A stretch of 64,000 bases of DNA from Thermohalobaculum sp038528605 (GTDB lineage Bacteria > Pseudomonadota > Alphaproteobacteria > Rhodobacterales > Rhodobacteraceae). The translations under genes were made by a program, and so were the position numbers. Under the pieces are notes generated by a model, which saw nothing but the letters and a program-made list of their open reading frames with translations, was not told the origin of the DNA and made no database searches. The stretch lies in the NCBI GenBank assembly GCA_038528605.1, contig JBCBEP010000001.1:25202-89201 (forward strand), given 5' to 3'. Shown in pieces: positions 8,340 to 16,415 of the stretch (position 1 is the stretch's first letter; each line of letters starts with the position of its first letter).

Positions 8340-8504
8340 ATGAACGAGTCGCTTCAGACCCAGTATCAGCCGTACTTCAAGCGCGCCCATGAGCTGCGCG
8401 CCGAAGAGACCCGCCGCCTTGCCCTCGTGGTGTGGAACGGCCTGCGCCGCGTGGCGCATAGCTTCGTGAAGCTTTATCAGGAACCGCGTCGCCGCGTGGC
8501 CTGA
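8340..8504 (+). CDS. Small basic helical protein, 54 residues
   Basis: A short reading frame, MNESLQTQYQPYFKRAHELR then AEETRRLALVVWNGLRRVAH, ending QEPRRRVA. The start is supported by AAAGGAGA at 8327-8334, and a hairpin follows the stop. The centre is an amphipathic helix with Trp and Arg, recalling DUF1127 or the RSP_7527-type short proteins of Rhodobacterales, some of which are sRNA hosts or RNA-binding factors, but I cannot place it in a family with certainty. It is divergent from a LysR regulator. Codon choice matches the surrounding genes, which supports coding. Confidence 0.65.
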   Translation: MNESLQTQYQPYFKRAHELRAEETRRLALVVWNGLRRVAHSFVKLYQEPRRRVA

Positions 8505-8520
8505 ATGCGCTGACACTGCG

Positions 8521-8553
8521 GGGTGCGGATATCGATTGAGGTGATCCGCACCC
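8521..8553 (+). terminator. Hairpin after the 54-residue gene
   Basis: GGGTGCGGAT (8521-8530) and ATCCGCACCC (8544-8553) are perfectly complementary with a 13-base loop. It stands 16 bases after the stop codon. There is no real T-run after it, so termination is likely but not certain. Confidence 0.55.
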
Positions 8554-8598
8554 TCGTATAGCGTCCCGCCAAGGGCTGACTGTCGGGGGGCTAGGCCG

Positions 8599-9951
8599 TT
8601 GACCGAGACTTCCAGCGCGGCTGCGCGTCCGCGTGTCCTCGCCATCGCCGAAGCTGCAAATCCCGAGTTTGTCTCCGTACCCCTTGAGGGCTGGTCGCAC
8701 GCAACGGCTTTGCGCGCCTTCGCCGATGTCCACATCGTCACCCAGATCCGCAACCGAGACGCGTTTCTGCGCGCCGGCATGGTGGAGGGCGAGGACTTCA
8801 CGGCGATCGACAGCGAAGCTGTTGCGCGGCCGATGGTTCGGATTGCGGAACGCCTGCGCGGGGGTAGCGGAAAGGGCTGGACAACGGTCCAGGCCTTCCA
8901 GTCGCTCGCCTATCCCTATTTCGAGCATCTCGTCTGGCGCCGGTTCGGCGAGGACCTGAAGGCGGGGCGCTTCGACCTCGTTCACCGCATCACCCCGCTC
9001 TCACCAATCCAGCCGAGCCTGCTGGCCGGGCGCTGCCGCCGCATTGGCGTGCCCTTCGTGCTCGGCCCGCTAAACGGGGGGGTGCCTTGGCCCGCGGGGT
9101 TTGACGGCGCCCGCCGGGCGGAGCGGGAGTGGCTGAGTTATCTCCGCGGCCTCTACCGGCTGATCCCGGGCCGGCACGCGACCTATCGCAATGCTGCCGC
9201 GATCATCGCAGGCTCCCGCCACACCGAAACTGAGATCCCCGCGGATTGCCGGGACAAGACTGTCTATATCCCCGAGAACGGCATCCTTCCCGAGCGCTTC
9301 TCCCTGCCGCAGCGTCCTCAACCGGGCACGCCGCCGCGGGCCAGCTTCGTCGGCCGGCTTGTGCCATACAAGGGCTGCGACATGCTGATCGAGGCGGCGG
9401 CGCCGCTGCTTGCAGAGGGCCGGCTTGCGCTCGACATCGTGGGGGATGGGCCCGAGATGCCGGCACTCCGAGCTCAGTGCGAGGCGCTGGGGGTCACGGA
9501 AGCGGTCGTCTTCCACGGCTGGCTGCCCCATGAAGAGGTGCAGCGCGTGCTCGTCGGATCCGATCTCTACGCTTTTCCCTCCATCCGCGAATTCGGGGGT
9601 GCCGTCGTCCTGGAGGCTATGGCGCTCGGCGTCGCCCCGCTGATCGTGGACTATGGTGGGCCGGCGGAGCATGTGACGCCGGAGACTGGCTTCAAGGTGC
9701 CGATAGGGTCCCGCGAGGCCATCGTGGCCGCCATGGGCGCGAAGCTTGCCGAGTTGATCGCCGATCCGGACCAGTTGCTCGCCATCGGCGCCGCCGCACA
9801 GGCGCGGACGCGTGAGAAATATACCTGGGCCCGGAAGGCGGCGATGACCGCCGAGGTCTACGCCAAGGTATTGGGGCGCCGGGCCGGCTGGCCACGCTTC
9901 TTTCCCGAGCATCAGGAAGAGGGGGCGTTGGCGCGCGCCACTGCCGCCTGA
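8599..9951 (+). CDS. Glycosyltransferase family 4 (GT-B) protein
   Basis: A 450-residue retaining GT-B glycosyltransferase. The N-terminal half has the acceptor-domain features up to FVLGPLNGGVPWP; the C-terminal half carries the nucleotide-sugar domain with FVGRLVPYKGCDMLIEA near residue 250, VVFHGWLPHEE, and the EX7E-type segment REFGGAVVLEAMALGVAPL near 330. The first codon used is TTG at 8599. The LGPLNGG loop is common in exopolysaccharide or glycolipid transferases. The next gene makes UDP-xylose, so a xylosyl or uronosyl donor is a reasonable guess, but donor and acceptor are not proven by sequence. Confidence 0.88.
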   Translation: MTETSSAAARPRVLAIAEAANPEFVSVPLEGWSHATALRAFADVHIVTQIRNRDAFLRAGMVEGEDFTAIDSEAVARPMVRIAERLRGGSGKGWTTVQAFQSLAYPYFEHLVWRRFGEDLKAGRFDLVHRITPLSPIQPSLLAGRCRRIGVPFVLGPLNGGVPWPAGFDGARRAEREWLSYLRGLYRLIPGRHATYRNAAAIIAGSRHTETEIPADCRDKTVYIPENGILPERFSLPQRPQPGTPPRASFVGRLVPYKGCDMLIEAAAPLLAEGRLALDIVGDGPEMPALRAQCEALGVTEAVVFHGWLPHEEVQRVLVGSDLYAFPSIREFGGAVVLEAMALGVAPLIVDYGGPAEHVTPETGFKVPIGSREAIVAAMGAKLAELIADPDQLLAIGAAAQARTREKYTWARKAAMTAEVYAKVLGRRAGWPRFFPEHQEEGALARATAA

Positions 9952-10031
9952 GCACGGGCGGTAGTGCTTGCCGCTAGCCCCTTGCAATTGACCCCGCGCC
10001 CCTGAAGATGCGCTGGATCATTCTGGGGGGC

Positions 10032-10991
10032 ATGATGATACAGCGCGTGATGGTGACAGGCGGCGCCGGGTTCCTCGGCAGCCATCTCTGCGAGCGGCTT
10101 GTTGCCGCCGGCCATGAAGTTCTGTGCATCGACAATTACTTCACGGGGCGGCGGAAGAACGTCGCGCACCTGCTCGATGCGTCGAATTTCGAGCTGATGC
10201 GTCACGATGTGACCTTCCCGCTCTACGTGGAGGTCGACCGGATTTTCAACCTCGCCTGCCCGGCGAGCCCGGTTCACTACCAGTACGATCCGGTGCAGAC
10301 GACGAAGACGTCCGTGCACGGCGCGATCAACATGCTGGGCCTGGCCAAGCGCACCCGCGCCCGCATCCTGCAGGCCTCCACATCTGAGGTTTACGGCAAC
10401 CCGACGGTGCATCCCCAGCCCGAGGGTTACTGGGGCAACGTGAACCCGATCGGGCCGCGCAGCTGCTATGACGAGGGCAAGCGCTGCGCCGAGACGCTAT
10501 TCTTCGACTATCACCGCCAGCACGGGCTCGACATCAAGGTCGTGCGCATCTTCAACACTTACGGCCCCCGCATGCACCCGGATGACGGGCGCGTGGTGTC
10601 GAATTTCATCATGCAGGCGCTGCGCGGCGAGGACATCACCATCTACGGCGACGGGAGCCAGACACGGTCGTTCTGCTATGTCGACGATCTCGTCGAGGCC
10701 ATGCTCCGCATGATGGAGACCGAGGCCGGCATGACCGGACCGGTGAACATCGGTAACCCTGGCGAGTTCACCATCCGCTCGCTGGCCGAGAAGGTGATCG
10801 AGAAGACAGGCAGTGCATCCCGCCTCGTTTTCCGACCGCTGCCGCAGGATGATCCGATGCAGCGCCGCCCGGACATTTCGGTCGCGCGCGATCTGCTCGA
10901 CTGGCAGCCGACGATCGCCTTTGACGAGGGTCTGGTGCGCACGATCGCGTATTTCGACGAGCTGCTCCGTTCCAACGCGAGCTGGCACTGA
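10032..10991 (+). CDS. uxs: UDP-glucuronate decarboxylase (UDP-xylose synthase)
   Basis: A short-chain-type NAD-dependent sugar epimerase family enzyme of about 319 residues that converts UDP-glucuronate to UDP-xylose. It begins with the dinucleotide motif VMVTGGAGFLGSHL and has the UXS-type segments NLACPASPVHYQYDP and QTTKTSV, the STSEVYG serine strand and a tyrosine motif (SCYDEGKR, the UXS form of YxxxK). The end of the domain, RRPDISVARDLLDWQPT, is also UXS-like. Two adjacent ATGs (10032, 10035) follow a G-run; an ATG at 10008 lacks a good ribosome site. It is 80 bases after the glycosyltransferase and probably in the same unit, supplying a sugar donor for surface polysaccharide. Confidence 0.9.
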   Translation: MMIQRVMVTGGAGFLGSHLCERLVAAGHEVLCIDNYFTGRRKNVAHLLDASNFELMRHDVTFPLYVEVDRIFNLACPASPVHYQYDPVQTTKTSVHGAINMLGLAKRTRARILQASTSEVYGNPTVHPQPEGYWGNVNPIGPRSCYDEGKRCAETLFFDYHRQHGLDIKVVRIFNTYGPRMHPDDGRVVSNFIMQALRGEDITIYGDGSQTRSFCYVDDLVEAMLRMMETEAGMTGPVNIGNPGEFTIRSLAEKVIEKTGSASRLVFRPLPQDDPMQRRPDISVARDLLDWQPTIAFDEGLVRTIAYFDELLRSNASWH

Positions 10992-11001
10992 GCGGGTAGA
11001 A

Positions 11002-11021
11002 GGGGCGGTGCTGACCGCCCC
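11002..11021. terminator. Hairpin between convergent uxs and phaB
   Basis: GGGGCGGT (11002-11009) pairs with ACCGCCCC (11014-11021) around GCTG. It lies in the 52-base space between two converging genes and can serve both directions; there is no strong T-run. Confidence 0.6.
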
Positions 11022-11043
11022 CTCCTAGCGCCTTTCGCTACGA

Positions 11044-11766
11044 TCAGCTGAAGAACTGGCCGCCGTTTGCGCTGATGGTAGACCCCGTGATGAAGCCCGC
11101 ATCGTCCGAGGCGAGGAAGGCCACGCAGCGCGCGATTTCGTCCGCCTCGCCGAGCCGGCCCACCGGGATCTGGGCGATGATGCTCTCGCGCACCTTCTCT
11201 GGCACCGCCATGACCATGTCCGTCGCAATGTAGCCCGGGGCCACCACGTTCACGGTGATGTTCTTGCGTGCGCCTTCCTGCGCCAGCGCGCGGGAGAAGC
11301 CGATATCGCCCGCCTTCGCGGCGGAGTAGTTCGCCTGCGCGAACTGGCCCTTCTGGCCGTTGACCGACGAGATGGTGACGATGCGGCCGAACTCCCGCTC
11401 ACGCATGCCGCCCCACACATTGTGCGTCATGTTGAAGACGCCGGTGAGGTTGGTGTCGATCACCTCGTTCCACTGCTCGGGCGTGATCTTGTGGAAGGGC
11501 GCGTCGCGGGTGATGCCGGCGTTGTTGATGAGGATGCCGACCGGGCCGAGATCGGCCTCTACCTCGGCGATGCCCGCCTTGCAGGCTTCATAGTCTGCCA
11601 CCGACCACTTGTAGGTCTTGATGCCGGTCTCGGCCGTGAACTTGCCGGCCGCTTCATCATTGCCGCCATAGGTCGCCGCCACGTCGTGGCCTGCGGCTTT
11701 CAGCGCCTTCGAAATGGCCGCGCCAATGCCGCGCGATCCGCCGGTGACGATAGCTACTCGTCCCAT
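11044..11766 (-). CDS. phaB: Acetoacetyl-CoA reductase
   Basis: PhaB reduces acetoacetyl-CoA to (R)-3-hydroxybutyryl-CoA with NADPH, the second step of polyhydroxybutyrate synthesis. The 240-residue product has the SDR cofactor loop TGGSRGIG (residues 8-15), NNAG at 81-84, and the catalytic set Ser134, Tyr147 and Lys151 in YSAAK. GITRDAPFHKITPEQWNEVI is typical of PhaB. The start is set at 11766, giving the usual family length with a GGAGGAG ribosome site; a longer frame to 11817 would read into the palindrome upstream. It lies downstream of phaA on the same strand. Confidence 0.95.
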   Translation of the reverse strand: MGRVAIVTGGSRGIGAAISKALKAAGHDVAATYGGNDEAAGKFTAETGIKTYKWSVADYEACKAGIAEVEADLGPVGILINNAGITRDAPFHKITPEQWNEVIDTNLTGVFNMTHNVWGGMREREFGRIVTISSVNGQKGQFAQANYSAAKAGDIGFSRALAQEGARKNITVNVVAPGYIATDMVMAVPEKVRESIIAQIPVGRLGEADEIARCVAFLASDDAGFITGSTISANGGQFFS

Positions 11767-11799
11767 CGTTTCCTCCTCCATCGTGTTCTTCGGGTTTGG

Positions 11800-11861
11800 G
11801 GTAGGGTGGGGTTCCACCCCACCATTGGTAGGGGAGCGGTGGGGTGGAACCCCACCCTACC
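11800..11861. repeat. Large perfect palindrome between phaA and phaB
   Basis: Two 24-base arms, 11800-11823 and 11838-11861, are perfectly complementary around a 14-base loop. The arm core is GTAGGGTGGGGTTCCACCCC. The element fills most of the 117-base gap in the phaAB unit. Its translated forms (VGWNPTLP, GWGSTPP) are familiar from spurious annotations in Rhodobacterales genomes, which suggests a dispersed palindromic element. In the phaAB transcript it would form a very stable hairpin between the two genes and could reduce read-through or protect upstream RNA. Confidence 0.85.
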
Positions 11862-11883
11862 GATATCCTCCGGACGCGGCGCC

Positions 11884-13059
11884 TTACGGGCGCTCGACGC
11901 ACATGGCAACGCCCATGCCGCCGCCGATGCAGAGGGTGGCGAGGCCCTTCTTGGCATCGCGCTTCTGCATCTCGTGGAGGAGCGTCGTGAGCACGCGGCA
12001 ACCCGAGGCGCCGATCGGGTGGCCGATGGCGATGGCGCCGCCGTTCACGTTCACCTTGTCCGTGTCCCAGCCCATATCCTTGTTCACCGCGATGGCCTGG
12101 GCAGCGAAGGCCTCGTTCGCCTCCACCAGGTCAAGATCCTCGGGCTTCCAGCCGGCGCGCTCGAGGGCGCGGCGCGAGGCGGGGATGGGGCCCGTGCCCA
12201 TGATCTTCGGATCGACACCGGCGGTCGCGTAGCTGACGATGCGGGCGAGCGGGGTGATGCCGCGCTTCTCGGCTTCCTCGGCGCTCATCAGCACGGTCAC
12301 GGCCGCGCCGTCGTTGATGCCCGAGGCGTTCGCGGCGGTAACGGTGCCCTCCTTCGAGAAGGCGGGGCGGAGCTTCTGCATGCCCTCGATCGTGGCGCCG
12401 TGGCGGATGTACTCGTCATCTGCCGTGGTGATGTCGCCCTTGCGGGTGCTCACGGTCACCGGCGCGATCTCGTCCTTGAACTTGCCGGCCTTCTGGGCGG
12501 CCTCGGCCTTGTTCTGGCTGGCGAGCGCGAACTCGTCCTGCATGTCCCGGCTGATCTGCCACTGGCTGGCGACATTCTCCGCGGTGGTGCCCATGTGGTA
12601 GCCGTTGAACGCGTCCCAAAGGCCGTCGCGGATCATGGTGTCGATGAAGCTCAGGTCGCCCATCTTCTGTCCCGCGCGCAGATGCGCGGCGTGGGTCGAG
12701 CGGCTCATGCTCTCCATGCCGCCGGCGACGACAATGCCGGCATCGCCGAGCTGGATGTGCTGGGCGCCGAGTGCGACCGCGCGCAGGCCCGAGCCGCAGA
12801 CCTGGTTGATGCTCCACGCGGCCGAGCCCTCCGGCAGGCCGGCATGGATATGCGCCTGTCGGGCCGGGTTCTGGCCCTGGGCCGCCGTGAGCACCTGGCC
12901 GAGGATCGTCTCGCCCACTTCCGATGCGTCGACGCCTGCGCGCTCGAGGGCGGCCTTGATGGCGACGACGCCGAGTTCATGGGCCGCGAGGCCGGCAAAG
13001 GCGCCATTGAAGCTGCCGACAGGCGTACGCTGGGCGCTTGCGATCACTACGTTTGTCAT
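11884..13059 (-). CDS. phaA: Acetyl-CoA C-acetyltransferase (beta-ketothiolase)
   Basis: PhaA condenses two acetyl-CoA into acetoacetyl-CoA, the first step to polyhydroxybutyrate; the family also works in thiolytic degradation. The 391-residue sequence carries the acyl-accepting Cys88 in NQVCGSGLRAV, His347 in GHPIGASGCR and the second catalytic Cys377 in CIGGGMG. Its place in front of phaB and divergent from phaR argues for a biosynthetic role rather than an AtoB-type degradative one. The promoter is expected in the 341-base gap shared with phaR. Confidence 0.95.
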   Translation of the reverse strand: MTNVVIASAQRTPVGSFNGAFAGLAAHELGVVAIKAALERAGVDASEVGETILGQVLTAAQGQNPARQAHIHAGLPEGSAAWSINQVCGSGLRAVALGAQHIQLGDAGIVVAGGMESMSRSTHAAHLRAGQKMGDLSFIDTMIRDGLWDAFNGYHMGTTAENVASQWQISRDMQDEFALASQNKAEAAQKAGKFKDEIAPVTVSTRKGDITTADDEYIRHGATIEGMQKLRPAFSKEGTVTAANASGINDGAAVTVLMSAEEAEKRGITPLARIVSYATAGVDPKIMGTGPIPASRRALERAGWKPEDLDLVEANEAFAAQAIAVNKDMGWDTDKVNVNGGAIAIGHPIGASGCRVLTTLLHEMQKRDAKKGLATLCIGGGMGVAMCVERP

Positions 13060-13400
13060 GAGGTCCTCGTTTCTTTGCAGTGGCGCGGGGCGCCGGCGGT
13101 GAGGGTGGGCCTACGGATGGCATGGACCGCGCAGGCGGGGAAGGCAATGCGCTCCGTGTCTGGAGCCCCGACCGGGCGCCTGCCTTGCGGCATATCAAGA
13201 ATCTTGCTTTGCAACCTACAAGCTGTGCGCGGAACTTCCAGAGGGCCGCTGCGTCGCATTTGTGTCGGTCGCGTGACGTATTCTCGATGCTCGCGGTCAC
13301 TTTTGGCGCTGAGTTGCGACTGACGGCGCGGCGCTGTTGCTCTGACGCAGTGCAAGGTGCAAGGATTTGGAAAACGCTTTCAGAATAAAGGGGAACCGCC
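13060..13400. promoter_or_regulatory. Divergent phaA-phaR control region
   Basis: A 341-base gap without a credible gene between divergent phaA and phaR. It holds a tandem heptamer TGCAAGG TGCAAGG at 13351-13364, directly preceded by CTGACGCAG, and a short palindrome CAAGA-A-TCTTG at 13196-13206 followed by TTTGCAACC. PhaR proteins of alphaproteobacteria bind TGC/GCA-rich sites (a CTGCN3GCAG form is described in Paracoccus and Rhodobacter), so the 13351 cluster, about 40 bases before the phaR start, is a candidate autoregulatory site. No consensus promoter was clear by eye. Confidence 0.4.
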
Positions 13401-14051
13401 GTGGCCCAGGCTCAGAAGACGGCCCGAAAGAAGACCGCCGCTGGGTCGGCCGGTAGCGATCGGGTTGTGATCAAGAAGTACGCCAACCGGCGGCTCTACA
13501 ACACGGCGCGTAGTTCGTACGTGACGCTCGAGGACCTCTCCAAGATGGTTCGCGATGGTGAGGACTTCGCTGTATTCGATGCGAAGACCGGGGACGACAT
13601 CACGCATTCTGTGCTCACGCAGATCATCTTCGAAGAGGAAGCGAAGGGGCAGAACATGCTGCCCACGAACTTCCTCCGTCAGTTGATCCGGCTTTATGGC
13701 GATACGCTACAGGCGGTGGTGCCGAGCTATCTCGACGCGTCGATGGAGGCATTCTCCCGGAACCAGGAGCGGATGCGTTCGGCCTTTGGTGCCAATCCCG
13801 CGCTGCAGAACCTCGAGGCGATGACCCGCTCGAACATGGAGCTCTTCGAGCAGGCCATGCGGCTTTTCACGCCCTTCGGTGGGCCGGCTGCGGGTGGTCC
13901 GGGCGGCGCTGCCTCGGGCGCGCCGGGCGAGAGCCAGGCGACGCCACCCAGTGCCGATCCTGCGGAGCCTGAACAGAACCTCGATGAGCTGCAGCGCCAG
14001 ATCAGCGAGATGCAGAGCCGGATCGAAGCGCTCTCCCGCGAACGGTCCTGA
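13401..14051 (+). CDS. phaR: Polyhydroxyalkanoate synthesis repressor
   Basis: PhaR is a DNA-binding and polymer-binding repressor that senses polyhydroxybutyrate granules and controls phasin and pha genes. The 216-residue product has the family DNA-binding domain (VIKKYANRRLYNTARSSYVT at about 23-42, LEDLSKMVRDGEDF) and the PHB accumulation regulatory segment DITHSVLTQIIFEEE, then a Gly/Ala/Pro-rich linker and a C-terminal coiled-coil (LDELQRQISEMQSRIEALSR). It starts with GTG after AAAGGGGAA. Its last 50 bases overlap, tail to tail, the end of the GGDEF-EAL gene. No phaC or phasin gene is in the window. Confidence 0.93.
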   Translation: MAQAQKTARKKTAAGSAGSDRVVIKKYANRRLYNTARSSYVTLEDLSKMVRDGEDFAVFDAKTGDDITHSVLTQIIFEEEAKGQNMLPTNFLRQLIRLYGDTLQAVVPSYLDASMEAFSRNQERMRSAFGANPALQNLEAMTRSNMELFEQAMRLFTPFGGPAAGGPGGAASGAPGESQATPPSADPAEPEQNLDELQRQISEMQSRIEALSRERS

Positions 14052-15396
14052 ACGCCGGCGCCGCCGTCTCCGGCAGGGCCGGGGCGGGTGGTGCGAGGCC
14101 ATTGCCCTGGCCGTAGGCGATGCCTGTCGCATGCGCATCGCGCTGTTCGGCCGAGGTCTCAAGCCCTGTCGCGATCACCGTGATGTCCCACCGGGCTGCG
14201 AGGGTGAGGAGCGGCTTCAGCAGCATGGCCGCCGTGCCGCCGCGATGCGCGGCCTTGATGAAGTCGGGTCGCAGGCTTTCGAGGAGCCGCTGGTCGAGCG
14301 CGCCCGGGAGGAACCCTTCGATCGCGAGCGCTGTGCCGCAGCGTCGCACCCTCTCCGCGAAACCGCCGGTGGCGACCGGGTCTTCGGCGAGGGTCGTGGC
14401 GCCGATCTCGATGACCAGACGTTCCGTTGGCGGCGTCCCCTCGCGCCCCGCGGCGGCGAGAGTGCTGTGCCAATCCGCGTCGTTCAATGTCTCCGCCGCA
14501 ATGTTGATGCCGAGGCGGAGGGTTGGGCGGGTGCGCAGCAGTTCGAGCGCCCGCTCTAGCACGTAACGGTCCACCGCCCGGGCCTCCCCCGCCGCTTGCA
14601 GTCCGGGCAGGAATGCTGCGGCCGGCAGCGCAGGTGCGCCGGGTGCCATGGGCAGGCGGATCAGACACTCCGTGTAAAGAGGCGGCCGCGCCACCGGCGC
14701 CGTGGCAGGGCCGACTGCAGGCGCGCCGGAGAGCGGTAGGATCGGCTGAAAATCGAGCGCCAGCGCGCCAATGGCCAGCAGGCGCTGGGCTGCGCGCAGC
14801 AGCCCCTCCTGCTCGTCCGGAGCGGCGTTCACCAACTCTGCCCGGCCGCGGCCGCGCCGCCGGGCCGACGCCAGCGCCCGCGTGGCGCTCGCGCCCAGAT
14901 GACGCAGCATCGTTGGTGTCGCGAGGGCGCAGCCGGCGGAGGCCGTGAGCTCCACCCTGCCGCTCGGCGCAAGGAGCGGTTTCTGGGCGAGGCGCGCCTG
15001 AAGCTGTCGGGCGAGGGACAGGAGCGTGGCGGGCGCGATGCTGGGCAGGATGATCGCGAATTCGCCCCTACCCGCGGGCCAACTGCCGGCGCCTTCCGGC
15101 AGCGCAGGCCAGAGCCGCTCCTCCGCCGCATAGGCGAGGGCCACGGCCACATCCTCCCCGAAGAAGCCGCCGATGGCCGCGAAGTCGTCGATAGCGAGGA
15201 GGATGAGCCCATGGCCCGATGGTGCTAGCGCCTCTGCGGTCTCCCTTGACCCTTCGGCCCGAAGTGCCCCTGAGGGAGGCGCCATGCCATGCGGCTCGCG
15301 ACCCGTCACCGGGTTTCCCGGAAGACCTGGTGCTGGCACAAAGGGTGTTGCCGCACGCTCCTCGCATCCACTGCCGGGCCTAGGTTCCGCGGTCAT
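14002..15396 (-). CDS. Degenerate GGDEF-EAL domain protein
   Basis: A 464-residue protein with an N-terminal GGDEF-like domain (residues about 60-210) and a C-terminal EAL-like domain (about 225-445). The diguanylate cyclase signature is reduced to GRGEF, and the EAL motif reads ECLIRL; the metal-binding Asn and Glu contexts NIAAETLND and VIEIGATTL lack the usual DDFGTGYSS loop, which reads EGFLPGALD. Enzyme activity on c-di-GMP is therefore unlikely, and a binding or scaffold role is more probable. The start at 15396 has a GA-rich ribosome site; a longer frame reaches 15486. It overlaps phaR by 50 bases at the 3' end. Confidence 0.75.
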   Translation of the reverse strand: MTAEPRPGSGCEERAATPFVPAPGLPGNPVTGREPHGMAPPSGALRAEGSRETAEALAPSGHGLILLAIDDFAAIGGFFGEDVAVALAYAAEERLWPALPEGAGSWPAGRGEFAIILPSIAPATLLSLARQLQARLAQKPLLAPSGRVELTASAGCALATPTMLRHLGASATRALASARRRGRGRAELVNAAPDEQEGLLRAAQRLLAIGALALDFQPILPLSGAPAVGPATAPVARPPLYTECLIRLPMAPGAPALPAAAFLPGLQAAGEARAVDRYVLERALELLRTRPTLRLGINIAAETLNDADWHSTLAAAGREGTPPTERLVIEIGATTLAEDPVATGGFAERVRRCGTALAIEGFLPGALDQRLLESLRPDFIKAAHRGGTAAMLLKPLLTLAARWDITVIATGLETSAEQRDAHATGIAYGQGNGLAPPAPALPETAAPAFRTVRGRALRSGSASR

Positions 15397-15503
15397 CCCG
15401 TTCCCTTTCCCGCCTTCCTGCCGCAAGGTTTTGCGCGCAGCGGAGGCATGCGGTATCCGTTCTTGAACGTTGAGCAGTCGTCGCAAATTGAAGTGAACAG
15501 ACG

Positions 15504-16139
15504 ATGAACAAAACGGTTGCTGACGGCGACGGCAGTGGGCAGATCGCAGGTGCCGAGAGGCGCTGCCGCTGGTGTGGCGATGCCCCGGACTACGTTGCCT
15601 ATCACGACCTCGAATGGGGCCGGCCGGAGACCGATCCGCGGGCGCTTTGGGAGAAGCTGATCCTCGACGGTTTCCAGGCGGGGCTGGCCTGGATCACCAT
15701 CCTCAGGAAGCGGGAGAATTTCCGCCGCGCCTTCGAGGGGTTCGACCCGGAGGTGATCGCGCGCTGGGGCGAGGCGGATGTGGCGCGCTTGCTCGGCGAT
15801 GCCGGGATCGTCCGCAGCCGCTCGAAGATCGAGGCCACCATCGGGAACGCCCGCGCCTACCTCGCCATTCAGGAGGACGAGGGCTTCGACCGGTTCCTGT
15901 GGCAGTTCGTGGATTTCGCGCCGCTGCAGAACCGGCCGGCGGACGACAGCGCTGTGCCAGCTGAGACGCCCATCAGCCGCGAGATGTCCAAGGCATTGAA
16001 AGCCAGGGGTTTCCGGTTCTGCGGGCCGGTGATCGTCTATGCCTTCATGCAGGCGACGGGGATCGTGAACGACCATATCGAGGGATGCCCGGTGCGGGAG
16101 GCCTGCGAGGCCGAGGGGCGGGCGCTGGTTTGGCGCTGA
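15504..16139 (+). CDS. tag: DNA-3-methyladenine glycosylase I
   Basis: Tag removes 3-methyladenine from alkylated DNA in base excision repair. The 211-residue product shows the zinc-binding N-terminal CRWCGDAP, the family segment YHDLEWGRP, the helix FQAGLAWITILRKRENFRRA, and the C-terminal zinc ligands around NDHIEGCPVREAC. Length is slightly above the usual 187-190 because of a short N-terminal extension. It converges on ptsH with only three bases between stop codons. Confidence 0.93.
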   Translation: MNKTVADGDGSGQIAGAERRCRWCGDAPDYVAYHDLEWGRPETDPRALWEKLILDGFQAGLAWITILRKRENFRRAFEGFDPEVIARWGEADVARLLGDAGIVRSRSKIEATIGNARAYLAIQEDEGFDRFLWQFVDFAPLQNRPADDSAVPAETPISREMSKALKARGFRFCGPVIVYAFMQATGIVNDHIEGCPVREACEAEGRALVWR

Positions 16140-16142
16140 GGC

Positions 16143-16412
16143 CTAGCGATCCTCGCCAAAGCGGTTCGCGATCAGCGTGGCGAGGGCCTCGAGCAGCGTC
16201 TCCGCCTCTGCCCCATGGGTCTCGATCGCAATCTCGGTGCCTTTTGCGGCGGCGAGCATGAGGAGCCCCATGATACTGTCGCCCGAGACCGTCTGGCCGT
16301 CGCGGCTGACCCGGGCGGTGGCGTCATGGGCCTCGACGCATTCGACGAAGCGGGCGGAGGCGCGGGCGTGCAGGCCCTTGGCGTTGACGATGCTGACCGT
16401 GCGGGCGGGCAT
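16143..16412 (-). CDS. ptsH: Phosphocarrier protein HPr
   Basis: An 89-residue HPr. His15 in GLHARAS is the phospho-carrier residue, and Ser46 in GDSIMGLLML is the site used by HPr kinase; both are intact. No sugar-specific PTS permease genes are nearby, so this is the regulatory PTS of alphaproteobacteria, in which EI, HPr and EIIA proteins signal carbon or nitrogen state. It is the last gene of the chvI-to-ptsH unit, three bases after the EIIA gene. The cognate HPr kinase is three genes upstream. Confidence 0.95.
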   Translation of the reverse strand: MPARTVSIVNAKGLHARASARFVECVEAHDATARVSRDGQTVSGDSIMGLLMLAAAKGTEIAIETHGAEAETLLEALATLIANRFGEDR

Positions 16413-16415
16413 CGG

